A stretch of 59,510 nucleotides of DNA from Methanobacteriaceae archaeon (GCA_020854915.1 JAHKLT010000064.1:1-59510), one strand, 5' to 3'. Shown: positions 8,787 to 17,385, counted from the stretch's first letter. Notes: generated by a model from the letters alone, not told the origin. A program made the numbers and translations.

Positions 8787-8852
8787 ATCTAATGGAACTA
8801 TACGATTAAAACAAAATTTATCTATGGGACGATACTATTAAAACAAAAGTTA
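8787..8852 (+). repeat. Imperfect 33-bp tandem direct repeat upstream of marR
   Basis: Two adjacent 33-base copies (8787-8819 and 8820-8852) both begin ATCTA and share ATTAAAACAAAA in their right halves, with a more variable middle. They lie about 120-180 bases before the marR start, just left of the palindromes, and may belong to the same regulatory region. Confidence 0.6.
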
Positions 8853-8854
8853 AT

Positions 8855-8886
8855 TTGTTATCAATGTTAATTGTTATCAATAACAA
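8855..8886 (+). promoter_or_regulatory. Palindromic operator, one and a half copies, before marR
   Basis: TTGTTATCAATAACAA at 8871-8886 is a perfect 7+7 inverted repeat with a two-base centre. Directly before it, 8855-8870 repeats the left half and centre (TTGTTATCAAT) with a degenerate right arm. It abuts the likely TATA box GTTATATATG at 8889-8898, a place where a bound MarR dimer would block transcription factor binding. Autoregulation is inferred. Confidence 0.6.
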
Positions 8887-8903
8887 CAGTTATATATGAT
8901 TAC

Positions 8904-8915
8904 TAACATATGTTA
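8904..8915 (+). promoter_or_regulatory. Second palindrome downstream of the marR TATA box
   Basis: TAACATATGTTA is a perfect 12-bp palindrome about 10 bases downstream of the probable TATA box and near the expected transcription start. With the operator upstream of the TATA box it would bracket the core promoter. Confidence 0.45.
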
Positions 8916-8969
8916 TATTGTGCTTAGTATGATTTTGAAATAAAGCAAAAAAATTTCAGAGCTTTAAAA

Positions 8970-9419
8970 ATGAAAAATATTAAAAATATGGAAAATTTGA
9001 ATTATTATTTAAATTGTTATCTTTTGATTCTTAATAAATCCCATCAAACATTTATAAATCCTTATTTAAAGGAAAATGGTCTTAGTTATCAACAATATGA
9101 ATTAATATTACATATTTATATGGATGAAGGATCAATTCAAGGAAATATAGCTTCTGCTTGTGGAACAGATAAATGTGGAGCATCAAGAGCTCTTAGGATA
9201 TTAGAAGATAAAGAATTAATTATTAAAAAAATTGATGAAACTAATAGGCGTTCTTATAAAATATTTTTAACAGAAAAAGGTAGAGACATAGTTGAAAATA
9301 TAATTGAAAAAGAACGTTATTGGGAAGATAGTATTTGCCAGAAGATGGATATTAAAAAAGAAAAACTTTTTAAAATATTAAACAAAGCCTGTATGGGTTC
9401 TATAGATTTAACAGAATAA
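8970..9419 (+). CDS. MarR family transcriptional regulator
   Basis: 149 residues, typical for MarR. The helix-turn-helix spans about 45-85 (YQQYELILHIYMDEGSIQGN, then ACGTDKCGASRALRILEDKELI), followed by the wing with TNRRSYKIFLTEKGRDIVENI. Terminal helices would form the dimer. The product should bind palindromic DNA and respond to a small ligand or oxidant; the ligand is unknown. It is the first gene of a tight operon with a DUF2156 protein and a GNAT acetyltransferase (gaps of 12 and 2 bases), and its own promoter region has matching palindromes, so it probably controls this operon. Confidence 0.88.
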   Translation: MKNIKNMENLNYYLNCYLLILNKSHQTFINPYLKENGLSYQQYELILHIYMDEGSIQGNIASACGTDKCGASRALRILEDKELIIKKIDETNRRSYKIFLTEKGRDIVENIIEKERYWEDSICQKMDIKKEKLFKILNKACMGSIDLTE

Positions 9420-9431
9420 TTGGGGTATAAA

Positions 9432-10316
9432 ATGGATTGTATTAACTTTAAACCAATAAAATTATCAGATAAACCTCTATTTGATGATTATTTTAATAAA
9501 ACGGATTTTAACAACGCTGAAAAGAATTTTTCTAATCTTTTCATGTGGAGAAAAACTTATGAATATGAATATGCTATAATTAATGATTGTTTATGTATAA
9601 AAGGTAAATTAAGAGGTAGTAAAAAACCATTCTGCCATTTTCCTTATGGTGGATGTGATATTAAAGATTCTCTATCTCTAATAAAAGAAGCCTTTAAAAA
9701 AGAAGGAAATGAATTAATCATAAAACCATTACTTCCTAAAATGAAAAAATGTTTAGAGAAGACTTTAGAAGATTTTACATTAATTGAAGATAGAGATTCA
9801 TTTGACTATATTTATACATCAAATAAGCTGATTTCCTTATCTGGTTCTAAATTACGCCATAAACGTAAAGGTATTAAAAAATTCAGAGAAAATTATGAAT
9901 ATGTATATGAAGAACTCAATTCAGATAATCTAATTGAAGCAAAAGAATTTACAATAAATATTATTAAAAATTCTAATAATGATTATGATGAAATAATAGC
10001 TATGGAAGAAATGTTTGATAACTTTTTTGAATTAGATATTAAAGGATGTGTTATTAAAATTGATGATAAAATTGTTGGTGTATCTACTGGTGAAGAATTA
10101 ACTAAAGATACTGTTGTTATTCATTGTGAAAGAGCTGATACTCAATATGAGGGAATCTATAATTTTATTAATCAAGAATTTTGTAAAAAACAATGGTCAG
10201 ATTATAAATTTATTAACCGTGAAGAAGATCTTGGAATTGAAGGTTTAAGACAAGCTAAATTAACTTACAGGCCAGATTTATTATTATCAAAATATGTTGC
10301 AAAAATTGAGGTTTAA
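9432..10316 (+). CDS. DUF2156 domain protein (phosphatidylglycerol lysyltransferase C-terminal-like)
   Basis: 294 residues of the DUF2156 family, a double acyl-CoA N-acyltransferase fold related to the catalytic part of MprF. Seen features are FNNAEKNFSNLFMWRKTYEYEY near the N terminus, KLRHKRKGIKKFRENYEYVYEEL at the domain junction, and the C-terminal RADTQYEGIYNFINQEFCKK with REEDLGIEGLRQAKLTYRP. Stand-alone proteins lack the flippase half; their acceptors are unknown, possibly aminoacylating a lipid or small molecule. ATG 9432, preceded by GGGGT, is preferred over upstream TTG. It lies between marR and a GNAT gene in one operon. Confidence 0.8.
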   Translation: MDCINFKPIKLSDKPLFDDYFNKTDFNNAEKNFSNLFMWRKTYEYEYAIINDCLCIKGKLRGSKKPFCHFPYGGCDIKDSLSLIKEAFKKEGNELIIKPLLPKMKKCLEKTLEDFTLIEDRDSFDYIYTSNKLISLSGSKLRHKRKGIKKFRENYEYVYEELNSDNLIEAKEFTINIIKNSNNDYDEIIAMEEMFDNFFELDIKGCVIKIDDKIVGVSTGEELTKDTVVIHCERADTQYEGIYNFINQEFCKKQWSDYKFINREEDLGIEGLRQAKLTYRPDLLLSKYVAKIEV

Positions 10317-10318
10317 AC

Positions 10319-10864
10319 ATGACTTATGTAAATAAATTAGATGGAGATAGGCTATTTTTAAGTTTATCTAAAAAAAAAGACCTATCTTTATATAATGAAT
10401 GGTTAAATGATTTTAATATTAATTTAACATTTGGTAGAAGTCATATTACGTTTAATGAGGAAAAACAAGCAGAATATATTGAAGATTATAATAATTCTTT
10501 TGATAAATTTTTCTTTGTAATTGTAGAGAAAAAATCTAATCAAGCTATTGGAATTGGATTATTATATGATGTAGATTTTGTTCATGGTAAAGCTACATTA
10601 GGTCTTCTATTAGATAAGTCATATCAATCAAAAGGTTATGGCAAGGAAGCTACTAATTTATTATTAGAATATTCTTTTAATATTTTAAATTTAAATAATG
10701 TAATGTTGTATGTTATTGATTTTAATGAAAAAGCAATAGCTATGTATGAAAAATGTGGATTTAAAATAATGGGTAAAAGAAGAGAAGCATATCCTATAAA
10801 TAATAATGTTTATGATGAAATATATATGGATATATTAAAAAAAGATTTCAATGAAATTAAATAG
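10319..10864 (+). CDS. GNAT family N-acetyltransferase
   Basis: 181 residues of the RimJ/RimL-like GNAT group. The acetyl-CoA binding motif is in LLLDKSYQSKGYGKEATNLLLEYSF (about 98-123, with Q-x-x-G-x-G/A seen as QSKGYG), followed by VIDFNEKAIAMYEKCGFKIMGKRRE, the usual closing strand and helix. It should acetylate an amino group of a small molecule, antibiotic or protein. Two bases separate it from the DUF2156 gene, so it is the last gene of the marR operon. It converges on and abuts the DUF488 gene. Confidence 0.88.
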   Translation: MTYVNKLDGDRLFLSLSKKKDLSLYNEWLNDFNINLTFGRSHITFNEEKQAEYIEDYNNSFDKFFFVIVEKKSNQAIGIGLLYDVDFVHGKATLGLLLDKSYQSKGYGKEATNLLLEYSFNILNLNNVMLYVIDFNEKAIAMYEKCGFKIMGKRREAYPINNNVYDEIYMDILKKDFNEIK

Positions 10865-11299
10865 CTATAAATGACTGATGTCTTTTTTACTATCTGCAAA
10901 TCCATCAGCTAATAATATCCTATGACAAGTATCAGGCTCTTTTTCACTACATAATAACATTATATTACTTGGATTTCCATATTTTTCATGGAATAAATTA
11001 ATCATATCCCTTTTTTTCATTAGTTTTAAGTATTCTGCTTTGTATTTAACCCATTCAATTTCTTTTTTTCTATATGCTATTAAAACTTCTTCTGTTGTAC
11101 AAAAATCTTTATCATGAATATATTTACAATTAGATATTACATCTAAAAAATATCCTAAGTCAATTCCTTTTGTAAAGCCTAATAACTGAGAATAATTGTG
11201 CAGGCGAACATCAAGTAATACTTCAATCTTATTTTCATTAATTATTTTAAAAAATTCTTCAGCTTTTTGTCCTGAAGAACCAATAGTAAATACTTTCAT
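10865..11299 (-). CDS. DUF488 family protein
   Basis: 144 residues, the normal DUF488 size. It has the family's opening MKVFTIGSSGQKAEEFFKII, the LLDVRL strand followed by NYSQLLGFTKG, and the C-terminal LLCSEKEPDTCHRILLADGFA with the conserved Cys-Glu-Lys and Cys-His-Arg. The biochemical role of DUF488 is not established; conserved Cys and His suggest a nucleic-acid or redox related activity. It is convergent with the marR operon (stops adjoin) and stands alone. Confidence 0.85.
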   Translation of the reverse strand: MKVFTIGSSGQKAEEFFKIINENKIEVLLDVRLHNYSQLLGFTKGIDLGYFLDVISNCKYIHDKDFCTTEEVLIAYRKKEIEWVKYKAEYLKLMKKRDMINLFHEKYGNPSNIMLLCSEKEPDTCHRILLADGFADSKKDISHL

Positions 11300-11651
11300 T
11301 ATAATCTAATTTATATGATTAATATATTTTATAATTTACTTTTGAAAGATACTTGTTTTAAATCTTTCTTAAATAAATCAATATTTTCTATTTGTTCTTG
11401 TGTAATGTAGTGAGGAGAATTTATTTATAATTAATAAAAAATATAAATTATATGTTCGTTTTCAGACTACCTAACTCAATAAAATAATAAAATATGGATT
11501 TTAAAAAGTTTTATATTTATATGATAGAATTAATCTAATTCCTCTCTATATATTATAAGTAATATTATTTATAATTTATACTAGTATTTTCCTTATTTTA
11601 TGAGTGGAAGTATTCTACAAACACCTCTTCGTTACCATTTAAAAATAAATA
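11300..11651. other. Gene-free intergenic region
   Basis: About 350 AT-rich bases between two minus-strand genes. It should hold the promoter of the DUF488 gene near 11300-11350. No frame, repeat or RNA gene supported. Confidence 0.35.
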
Positions 11652-12209
11652 TTATTTGTGTGTAATACTTTCTAAAATTTCATATCTTATTTCTGCTCTT
11701 TTAATGGGATCTTTTGAAGTATTTTTATGAGTTGGAATTTCAATTAATTTTAAATCATCTTTTTCATTAATTTTATCTTTTAAATAATCTGGAAAAACAA
11801 GGTAATCATAGTTTTCTTTAGTGATATTGAAGTTCATATCTTCAGCAATGTCTTTTAAAAACTTTGTGTATACTTTAAGATTGATTTTAGAATTTTTTTC
11901 TTTTAAGGCAGTAGTTTCTTCATTTTGATATAACCATTTAATAGCTATTGGATAATTTGAAAAGATTTCTTTTAGATCTTTTTCATTAATTATTTCCTTA
12001 TGTGAATATTCAGATACTTTAATTATACTTTCTTTTATTTGTTTAAATGTGTTTAATTTAATAGGAAGTGATTTCATATTTACTTTGCTTTCTGAAAGTA
12101 AAATAGCTAAATCTCCTTTTTCTTTATCAGGATTTTTATTTACTTTAAATTTTTCAATTCTTGCAAATTCAAGAATTTTTTCACACATTGGGGTTGTAAC
12201 TAAAATCAT
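11652..12209 (-). CDS. Conserved hypothetical protein, divergent from comB
   Basis: 185 residues, no recognised domain. It begins MILVTTPMCEKILEFARIEKF and includes GDLAILLSESKVNMKSLPIKLNTFKQI and a C-terminal IEIPTHKNTSKDPIKRAEIRYEIL. The N-terminal part looks alpha/beta, the middle helical. It is divergent from comB with only 61 bases between start codons, so the two probably share a promoter region. This hints at a link to coenzyme M metabolism or methanogen-specific function, but is no proof. Confidence 0.6.
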   Translation of the reverse strand: MILVTTPMCEKILEFARIEKFKVNKNPDKEKGDLAILLSESKVNMKSLPIKLNTFKQIKESIIKVSEYSHKEIINEKDLKEIFSNYPIAIKWLYQNEETTALKEKNSKINLKVYTKFLKDIAEDMNFNITKENYDYLVFPDYLKDKINEKDDLKLIEIPTHKNTSKDPIKRAEIRYEILESITHK

Positions 12210-12270
12210 TATAAATAACTATTTACAAATAGATATATATAATTTTTATATAAATTTTTAGGATGAAAAA
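12210..12270. promoter_or_regulatory. Shared divergent promoter region for comB and the hypothetical gene
   Basis: Only 61 bases separate the two start codons. AGATATATATAATTTTTATATAAA contains overlapping TATA-like runs readable on both strands; such a run is split as GATATATATAA and TTTTTATATAAA. Both genes probably start from it with short leaders. Confidence 0.4.
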
Positions 12271-12972
12271 ATGAGAGTTACACTTAGCTTTGAAGAAACA
12301 AGCTCTAATGATTTATCTGTAATGGTAGATGCATTGAGAGCAAGTACAAGCATAACTGCAGCTTTAAATAATTTTGATGAGATAATTCCTTGTTTTTCAC
12401 CAGAAAACGCTTTTAAAATTAATAAAAAGAAAAAAGGAGTTCTTGCAGGGGAGCGTAATGGGGTTAAAATTAAAGGTTTTGATTTAGGAAATTCTCCAGA
12501 TAGTCTTGAAAATTATGAATTCAGTGATGATGAATTTAAAAGGCTAATATTAACAACAACTAATGGAACACGAGTTCTTGAGGATATAAAATCAACAACT
12601 ATTATTGGTTCTTTAATTAATGCAAAATCAGTAGCTAAACATGCATTAAATCTTTCAAAAGAACATATTGATGTTGTTATGGCGGGTCGAAATGGATATT
12701 TTGCAATTGAAGATTTTTTAGCATCTGGTGAAATATTATATTGGATTTCAAAGGAAATTAAGGATAAAAATGATTTTAAAATTAGTGAATATGCTCAATC
12801 TGCAATTCTTGCAAGAGGAGATTATGATAAAATTAAGGAAGCTTTTTATAACTCTTATTCTGGAAGAAGATTAAGTGAAATTGGTTGTAAGAATGATGTT
12901 GATTATTGTACTCAGAAAAATATAACTGATAATGTAGCTATTTATGAAAATGGTGTTTTAAAATTAGTATAG
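12271..12972 (+). CDS. comB: 2-phosphosulfolactate phosphatase ComB
   Basis: 233 residues, matching ComB. It removes the phosphate from 2-phosphosulfolactate in coenzyme M synthesis and needs magnesium. Signatures seen: VMVDALRASTSITAAL (about 17-32), GVLAGERNGVKIKGFDLGNSP (about 57-77), LILTTTNGTRVLEDI (about 92-106) and the Gly-Arg-Asn run VVMAGRNGYFAIEDFLASGEIL. The product, sulfolactate, is the substrate of ComC, encoded at 29698 in the same window. TAGGATG lies just before the ATG. It is a single gene, divergent from a hypothetical protein. Confidence 0.93.
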   Translation: MRVTLSFEETSSNDLSVMVDALRASTSITAALNNFDEIIPCFSPENAFKINKKKKGVLAGERNGVKIKGFDLGNSPDSLENYEFSDDEFKRLILTTTNGTRVLEDIKSTTIIGSLINAKSVAKHALNLSKEHIDVVMAGRNGYFAIEDFLASGEILYWISKEIKDKNDFKISEYAQSAILARGDYDKIKEAFYNSYSGRRLSEIGCKNDVDYCTQKNITDNVAIYENGVLKLV

Positions 12973-13064
12973 TAAGTTTTATTTTAATCAACTTTATATA
13001 ATAATTTGAACTAAATAGATAATACTAATGTTTATTTTTAATAATTTAAGAAGTGTTTTTTTAA

Positions 13065-14234
13065 ATGAAAAGAGAATGTTTAACAATTATAGGAACTGCA
13101 CATGTTTCACAAGAAAGTGCTGATGAAGTTAAAACAGCTATTTATGAACAAAAACCAGAAGTTGTAGCTATTGAATTAGATCATGGTAGATATAAACGAT
13201 TAATGGATCAGCTAGCAGGTATTGAAGAAGATGACACTATTTCTGTAAGTAATATTATTAAAGAAAATAAAGTAGGTATTTTTGTTGCAAGTACTTTTTT
13301 AAGTTATATTCAATCTAAAATTGGTGAAGACTTAGATATAAAACCAGGATCTGAAATGATAGCAGCTATTGAAGCTGCAAAAGATGTTGAATCTAAAATA
13401 GCTTTAATAGATAGGGACATTAACATTACTCTTCAAAGAGCTTTGAATAATATGAGTTTTATGGAAAAAGCTAAATTTTTATCAAGTAGTGCTTTTTCGA
13501 TGTTTTCAAGTTCTGGTGAAGATGAAATTGATGTAGAAGAATTGAAGAATCCAGATACTTTAGATGAAGTGATGGAATACTTTAAAAATGTTTCTCCTGG
13601 TGCTTATGAAGTTCTTGTTAAGGAAAGAGATGCATATCTTGCAGGATCTATTTTAAACATTCCTGAGGATCATGTTATAGCTGTTGTTGGTGCAGGTCAT
13701 AAAAATGGAATTATGAGATATTTAGATAATCCATCTAAGATTCCCCCTATCTCTTCATTAGTTGATGTTGATAAAAAAGGTGGAATTCCATGGCTTAAGA
13801 TAATATTAGCTTTGATTCCTATTTCTTTTATTGTGATATTTTTTCTGGCCTTTTTAAATGGAATTAATATTCAGTGGGATATATTAGATTTTGTTGTAAT
13901 AAGTATGATAATGGGATTTGTAGGTTCTATATTATCTGGATCAAAAATCCAATCAGCTATTGTTGGTGGAGTTGTTGCTCCTCTTACAATTATTCATCCT
14001 TTACTTGCTGCTGGTTGGTTTTCAGGATTAACTGAAGCTAAATGTCGGAAAGTTAGAAAAAGAGATATAAATAATATCTTAAAAATTAAAAAGTTAAGGG
14101 ATTTGTGGAGTAATAATATTTTTAGAATTTTACTTGTTGTTATGGGTACAAATATTGGTGTGAGTATAGCTACATTAGTTATATTACCTTCACGAGTTTT
14201 TATTCCATTATTTTTTAAAATGTTTGGTGGATAA
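13065..14234 (+). CDS. TraB/PrgY-like membrane protein
   Basis: 389 residues. The N-terminal TraB/PrgY (erythromycin-esterase-superfamily-like) domain has IIGTAHVSQESADEVK, VVAIELDHGRYKRL, and later VKERDAYLAGSIL and VIAVVGAGHKNGI, in which Glu, His and Gly-His are the conserved residues. About four hydrophobic segments follow (residues 245-390). In Enterococcus, PrgY dampens a mating pheromone; the archaeal function is unknown and probably proteolytic or metal-dependent. It precedes the DUF1922 and CNNM genes on the same strand, with gaps of about 83 and 19 bases. Confidence 0.87.
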   Translation: MKRECLTIIGTAHVSQESADEVKTAIYEQKPEVVAIELDHGRYKRLMDQLAGIEEDDTISVSNIIKENKVGIFVASTFLSYIQSKIGEDLDIKPGSEMIAAIEAAKDVESKIALIDRDINITLQRALNNMSFMEKAKFLSSSAFSMFSSSGEDEIDVEELKNPDTLDEVMEYFKNVSPGAYEVLVKERDAYLAGSILNIPEDHVIAVVGAGHKNGIMRYLDNPSKIPPISSLVDVDKKGGIPWLKIILALIPISFIVIFFLAFLNGINIQWDILDFVVISMIMGFVGSILSGSKIQSAIVGGVVAPLTIIHPLLAAGWFSGLTEAKCRKVRKRDINNILKIKKLRDLWSNNIFRILLVVMGTNIGVSIATLVILPSRVFIPLFFKMFGG

Positions 14235-14317
14235 ATTTTAAATATAAATCTTTTTATTGTATGATGTTATAATATAATATTAATTTTATTAAAAATAAAA
14301 TAATTTCAGTTAAAAAT

Positions 14318-14533
14318 ATGTATCTTATATTTCGTTGTGACTGTGGCAGGGTCTTATATTCTAAAGAAGGAGTAGCTACTCGAAAATGTACTTGTGGTAA
14401 AACTATAAAAGTTAAACAACGTAGAATTTTTGATAAGGTAGAAACATCAGAAGATGCATCATTAGCTGTTCAAAAAATGCAAGATGAAATATATGGTAAT
14501 ACTGGATTTATTCGTGCAAACAAAATTAAATAA
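14318..14533 (+). CDS. DUF1922 zinc-ribbon-like protein
   Basis: 71 residues. It resembles the small DUF1922 protein typified by MTH1184. The first half is a treble of cysteines: FRCDCGRVLYSKEG and RKCTCGKTIKVKQRR, which can bind one zinc as a small beta-sheet. The second half is helical (EDASLAVQKMQDEIYG). The function is unknown. It lies between the TraB-like and CNNM-type genes, an order that seems conserved in Methanobacteriales. Confidence 0.82.
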   Translation: MYLIFRCDCGRVLYSKEGVATRKCTCGKTIKVKQRRIFDKVETSEDASLAVQKMQDEIYGNTGFIRANKIK

Positions 14534-14552
14534 GTTTTAAAGGTTTATGTAA

Positions 14553-15866
14553 ATGACGACAATATTATTTGAAATTTTTATAGTAATTATATTGATATTA
14601 TTAAATGGATTATTAGCAATGACGGAAATTGCTTTTTTATCTTCTAGAAAAGCTAAACTTCAAAAAATGTTAGAAGAAGGTAATAAAAGTGCAAAGATAG
14701 TGATTGATTTAACTGAAGATCCAAACCAATTCTTATCAACCATACAAATTGGAATAACTCTTATTAGTATTTTAACAGGTGCTTATGGTGGAGCAACTTT
14801 ATCAGCACCCCTTGCTTCTGTACTTAAGAATTTTATACCATACAGTGAAATTATAGCTATGGTTATAGTTGTTTTAATAACAACTTATTTATCCCTTATT
14901 GTAGGAGAATTAGTACCAAAAAGAGTAGGTTTAAATAAACCAGAATCTATGGCAGTTAAAGTTGCCAAATTAATGAAATATTTATCTAAAACATGTGCAC
15001 CTTTAGTAACAATATTAAGTAAATCTACAGAGTATGTTTTATTACTAATTGGTATTAAAAAAGAAGAAGAAAATGTTATTACAGAAGAAGAAATCGAAAT
15101 GATGATAGAAGAAGGAAGAGCTGGAGGAACAATAGAAAAAGAAGAAGAAAATATAATTAAAAGAGTTTTCCGCCTAGATGCTCAAAAAGTTGACATGATT
15201 ATGACTCCAAGAAATGAAATCGTATGGGTTGATTTAGATGATAGTGATGGAGAGATTCATGAAAAGATCACTGAAAGTAAAAGATCAATATTTCCAGTAG
15301 CTCAAGATGAATTAGATAATTTTATTGGTGTTGTACAAGCTAAAGATATTTTAACCTGTATTTTTAATGGAAAAAAAGTTAATATTGAAAAAATTGTTAA
15401 AGAACCATTAATCGTTCCAAATAATCTTCCCTCATTAGAATTATTAAAACAATTTAAAAAAAACAGTGGACATGTTCATATGGCTTTAGTTGTTGATGAA
15501 TTTGGAGGTCTTGAAGGATTAATCACTTTAAATGATTTACTTGAAGGTATTGTTGGAGATATTCCAGGAATTGATGAAATGGATGATCCAATAATTACAA
15601 AAAGATCTGATGGCTCATGGCTCATAGATGGAAGATTCCCAATTGATAGATTTAAAGAAGAATTCAATGTTGATATAGAATTTCCACTAGAAAAAGAAGA
15701 CAATTATTCAACTATTGCAGGTTTTATACTAAGTTATATTGGTAAAATACCTGAAACTGGTGAAAAATTTGAATGGTCTAATTATTCTTTTGAAATTGTT
15801 GATATGGATGGACACCAAATCGATAAAGTCTTATTTAAAGAATTAGGATCTAGAAATAGAGATTAA
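14553..15866 (+). CDS. CNNM/CorC-type transporter (hemolysin family)
   Basis: 437 residues with the three-part plan of the CorC/HlyC family. The CNNM (DUF21) membrane domain (about 1-185) has hydrophobic segments and the motifs NGLLAMTEIAFLSSRKAKL and VGELVPKRVGLNKPE. A CBS pair (about 210-335) has MTPRNEIVWVD, VVQAKDIL, and LVVDEFGGLEGLITLNDLLEGIVGDI. A C-terminal CorC domain (about 350-437) has DGRFPIDRF and TIAGFILSYIGKIPETGE. Relatives move magnesium or are sodium-dependent Mg2+ exporters. It overlaps the convergent thiolase gene by 24 bases at the 3' end. Confidence 0.9.
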   Translation: MTTILFEIFIVIILILLNGLLAMTEIAFLSSRKAKLQKMLEEGNKSAKIVIDLTEDPNQFLSTIQIGITLISILTGAYGGATLSAPLASVLKNFIPYSEIIAMVIVVLITTYLSLIVGELVPKRVGLNKPESMAVKVAKLMKYLSKTCAPLVTILSKSTEYVLLLIGIKKEEENVITEEEIEMMIEEGRAGGTIEKEEENIIKRVFRLDAQKVDMIMTPRNEIVWVDLDDSDGEIHEKITESKRSIFPVAQDELDNFIGVVQAKDILTCIFNGKKVNIEKIVKEPLIVPNNLPSLELLKQFKKNSGHVHMALVVDEFGGLEGLITLNDLLEGIVGDIPGIDEMDDPIITKRSDGSWLIDGRFPIDRFKEEFNVDIEFPLEKEDNYSTIAGFILSYIGKIPETGEKFEWSNYSFEIVDMDGHQIDKVLFKELGSRNRD

Positions 15867-16700
15867 ATCTAAAATCTCACATGTCTTACAAATATTTGAA
15901 GATGTTGGTTCACCACATAAATCACAATTCTTTAAGACTGGAGGATTTTCTAAATCAACTTTCAATGATTTTTTAAATGATTCCATTATATTTTTTTTAA
16001 GTCCAGGATATTTATCTTCGTTAATATTTAAAAATTCTTTTATTTTAGCCCTTAAAGATAAATAAGAATAAGGACACTCTTCTAAATGAATATTAATATC
16101 ATTTAAAACTGCCCACATACCCACATCTTTTTCTAAAGTATTCCATAATGGTTTAATTCTAGGTACTAATTTTGGATGAATCATATCCAATTTTGGACCA
16201 AATTTAGAAAATTTTAATACATCTCCTCTTGCAAAACTCATTAAAAATGATTGAATCTCATCATCTAAATTATGACCTGTAGCTAATTTATCTACATTTA
16301 ATTCATATGCAGTTTTATTTAAAATATTTCGCCTAAAAACTCCACAAGGAATACATGCACTTTTAAAGTTTGAATAAACATCATCTAAATTAAAATCATA
16401 TTCTTCTTTAAATGATTTTTGAATAATTTTTATATCAAGCTCTTTTGCATTTTGAATTGCAGTTTCAATACCATAATTTCTGTAATTATCTATTCCCTCA
16501 TCAACAGAAATAGCTATTAAATCAAAATCTAAAAATTCATTATAATTATTTAATGCATGTAATGTTAGAACACTATCTTTTCCACCAGATAATGCAATAG
16601 CTATTTTTTCACCTTTTTCAATGAGGTTATATTCATTAATAATATTATAGATATTACTGAAAATCTTTTCATTAAATTCTTTTTTAGAAACTACACTCAT
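15843..16700 (-). CDS. TtuA/NcsA-type tRNA 2-thiolation enzyme
   Basis: About 285 residues of the TIGR00269-type PP-loop family that thiolates tRNA uridine (position 34 or 54). The ATP loop is IALSGGKDSVLTL. The catalytic and cluster cysteines are in SACIPCGVFRRN and in HLEECPYSYLSLR. The C-terminal zinc finger is CDLCGEPTSSNICKTC. The N-terminal zinc finger (two CxxC pairs) usual in TtuA is absent; the protein starts almost at the PP-loop domain. GTGA lies before ATG 16700; GTG 16707-16709 is an alternative start. A ubiquitin-like sulfur carrier is expected elsewhere. It is convergent with the CNNM gene. Confidence 0.82.
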   Translation of the reverse strand: MSVVSKKEFNEKIFSNIYNIINEYNLIEKGEKIAIALSGGKDSVLTLHALNNYNEFLDFDLIAISVDEGIDNYRNYGIETAIQNAKELDIKIIQKSFKEEYDFNLDDVYSNFKSACIPCGVFRRNILNKTAYELNVDKLATGHNLDDEIQSFLMSFARGDVLKFSKFGPKLDMIHPKLVPRIKPLWNTLEKDVGMWAVLNDINIHLEECPYSYLSLRAKIKEFLNINEDKYPGLKKNIMESFKKSLKVDLENPPVLKNCDLCGEPTSSNICKTCEILDLISISRS

Positions 16701-16709
16701 CTTTTTCAC

Positions 16710-17082
16710 TTTAATTAAAATTCTAAATATTTTATAATTGGGGTTTCAATTTTTTTAAATAATAATTATCATGTTTTAGTAACTATTTTATCTAAAACAT
16801 GTTTTTATACGACTTAAAACGCTTTTTGATTTTCTATCTTAGTTCTGTTATTTTCTGACTTCTTTACTAGATATTGGTCTAACCAGTTTTATCAGTATCT
16901 CCCTATAATATAGATAATTTTTACCATCTATCATTATAAATAATCAATACTTAGACTTTTAACTTTGTAAGCCTATTTAATTTAAAGTAAATATAATTAA
17001 CTTAAATGAGAACAATTTTGTTTTCAATAAAAATTAATCACATCATTAATTATTAATATTCTATTTTATAATATTATATAAT
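16710..17082. other. Gene-free region between thiolase and thiamine-binding protein genes
   Basis: About 370 bases between divergent genes. A slightly less AT-rich part (16800-16930) holds no tRNA-like cloverleaf that I could fold by eye. TTTTATAATATTATATAATATG directly precedes the ATG at 17083, so that gene may have a very short leader. Confidence 0.35.
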
Positions 17083-17385
17083 ATGATAACTGCAGATTTT
17101 GGAATTGTTCCAATTGGACATGAAAGTATTAATATAAGTGAATATGTTACAGCAGCTGTTAATTCTATTAAAAAATCAGGGCTTAAATACGAATTAACTG
17201 GAATGGGTACACAATTAGAAGCAGAAGATTTAGATGATTTATATTCTGCAATAAAAGATGCTCAAGAAGAAGTTTTTAAATTAGGTGTTAAAAGAGTTTA
17301 TACTGTTGTAAAGATAGATGATAGGAGGGATAGAAATAGATCACTTACAGATAAAATTAAAACTGTAAATGATTTATTAGATTAA
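17083..17385 (+). CDS. MTH1187 family thiamine-binding protein
   Basis: 100 residues, the typical size of the MTH1187/YkoF-like family, a ferredoxin-like fold that forms tetramers and binds thiamine or hydroxymethylpyrimidine. Matching motifs are [19 protein letters not shown] at the N terminus, [24 protein letters not shown] in the middle, and [17 protein letters not shown] near the end. It probably buffers or traffics thiamine precursors in the cytoplasm. No Shine-Dalgarno is visible, which fits a leaderless transcript. It overlaps the convergent aminotransferase gene by four bases. Confidence 0.9.
   Translation: MITADFGIVPIGHESINISEYVTAAVNSIKKSGLKYELTGMGTQLEAEDLDDLYSAIKDAQEEVFKLGVKRVYTVVKIDDRRDRNRSLTDKIKTVNDLLD

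Noticed and set aside
16800-16935. Less AT-rich intergenic stretch that could hold an RNA gene or thiamine riboswitch before the thiamine-binding gene
   Set aside because: No cloverleaf, CCA-type acceptor or conserved TPP riboswitch core could be found by eye.
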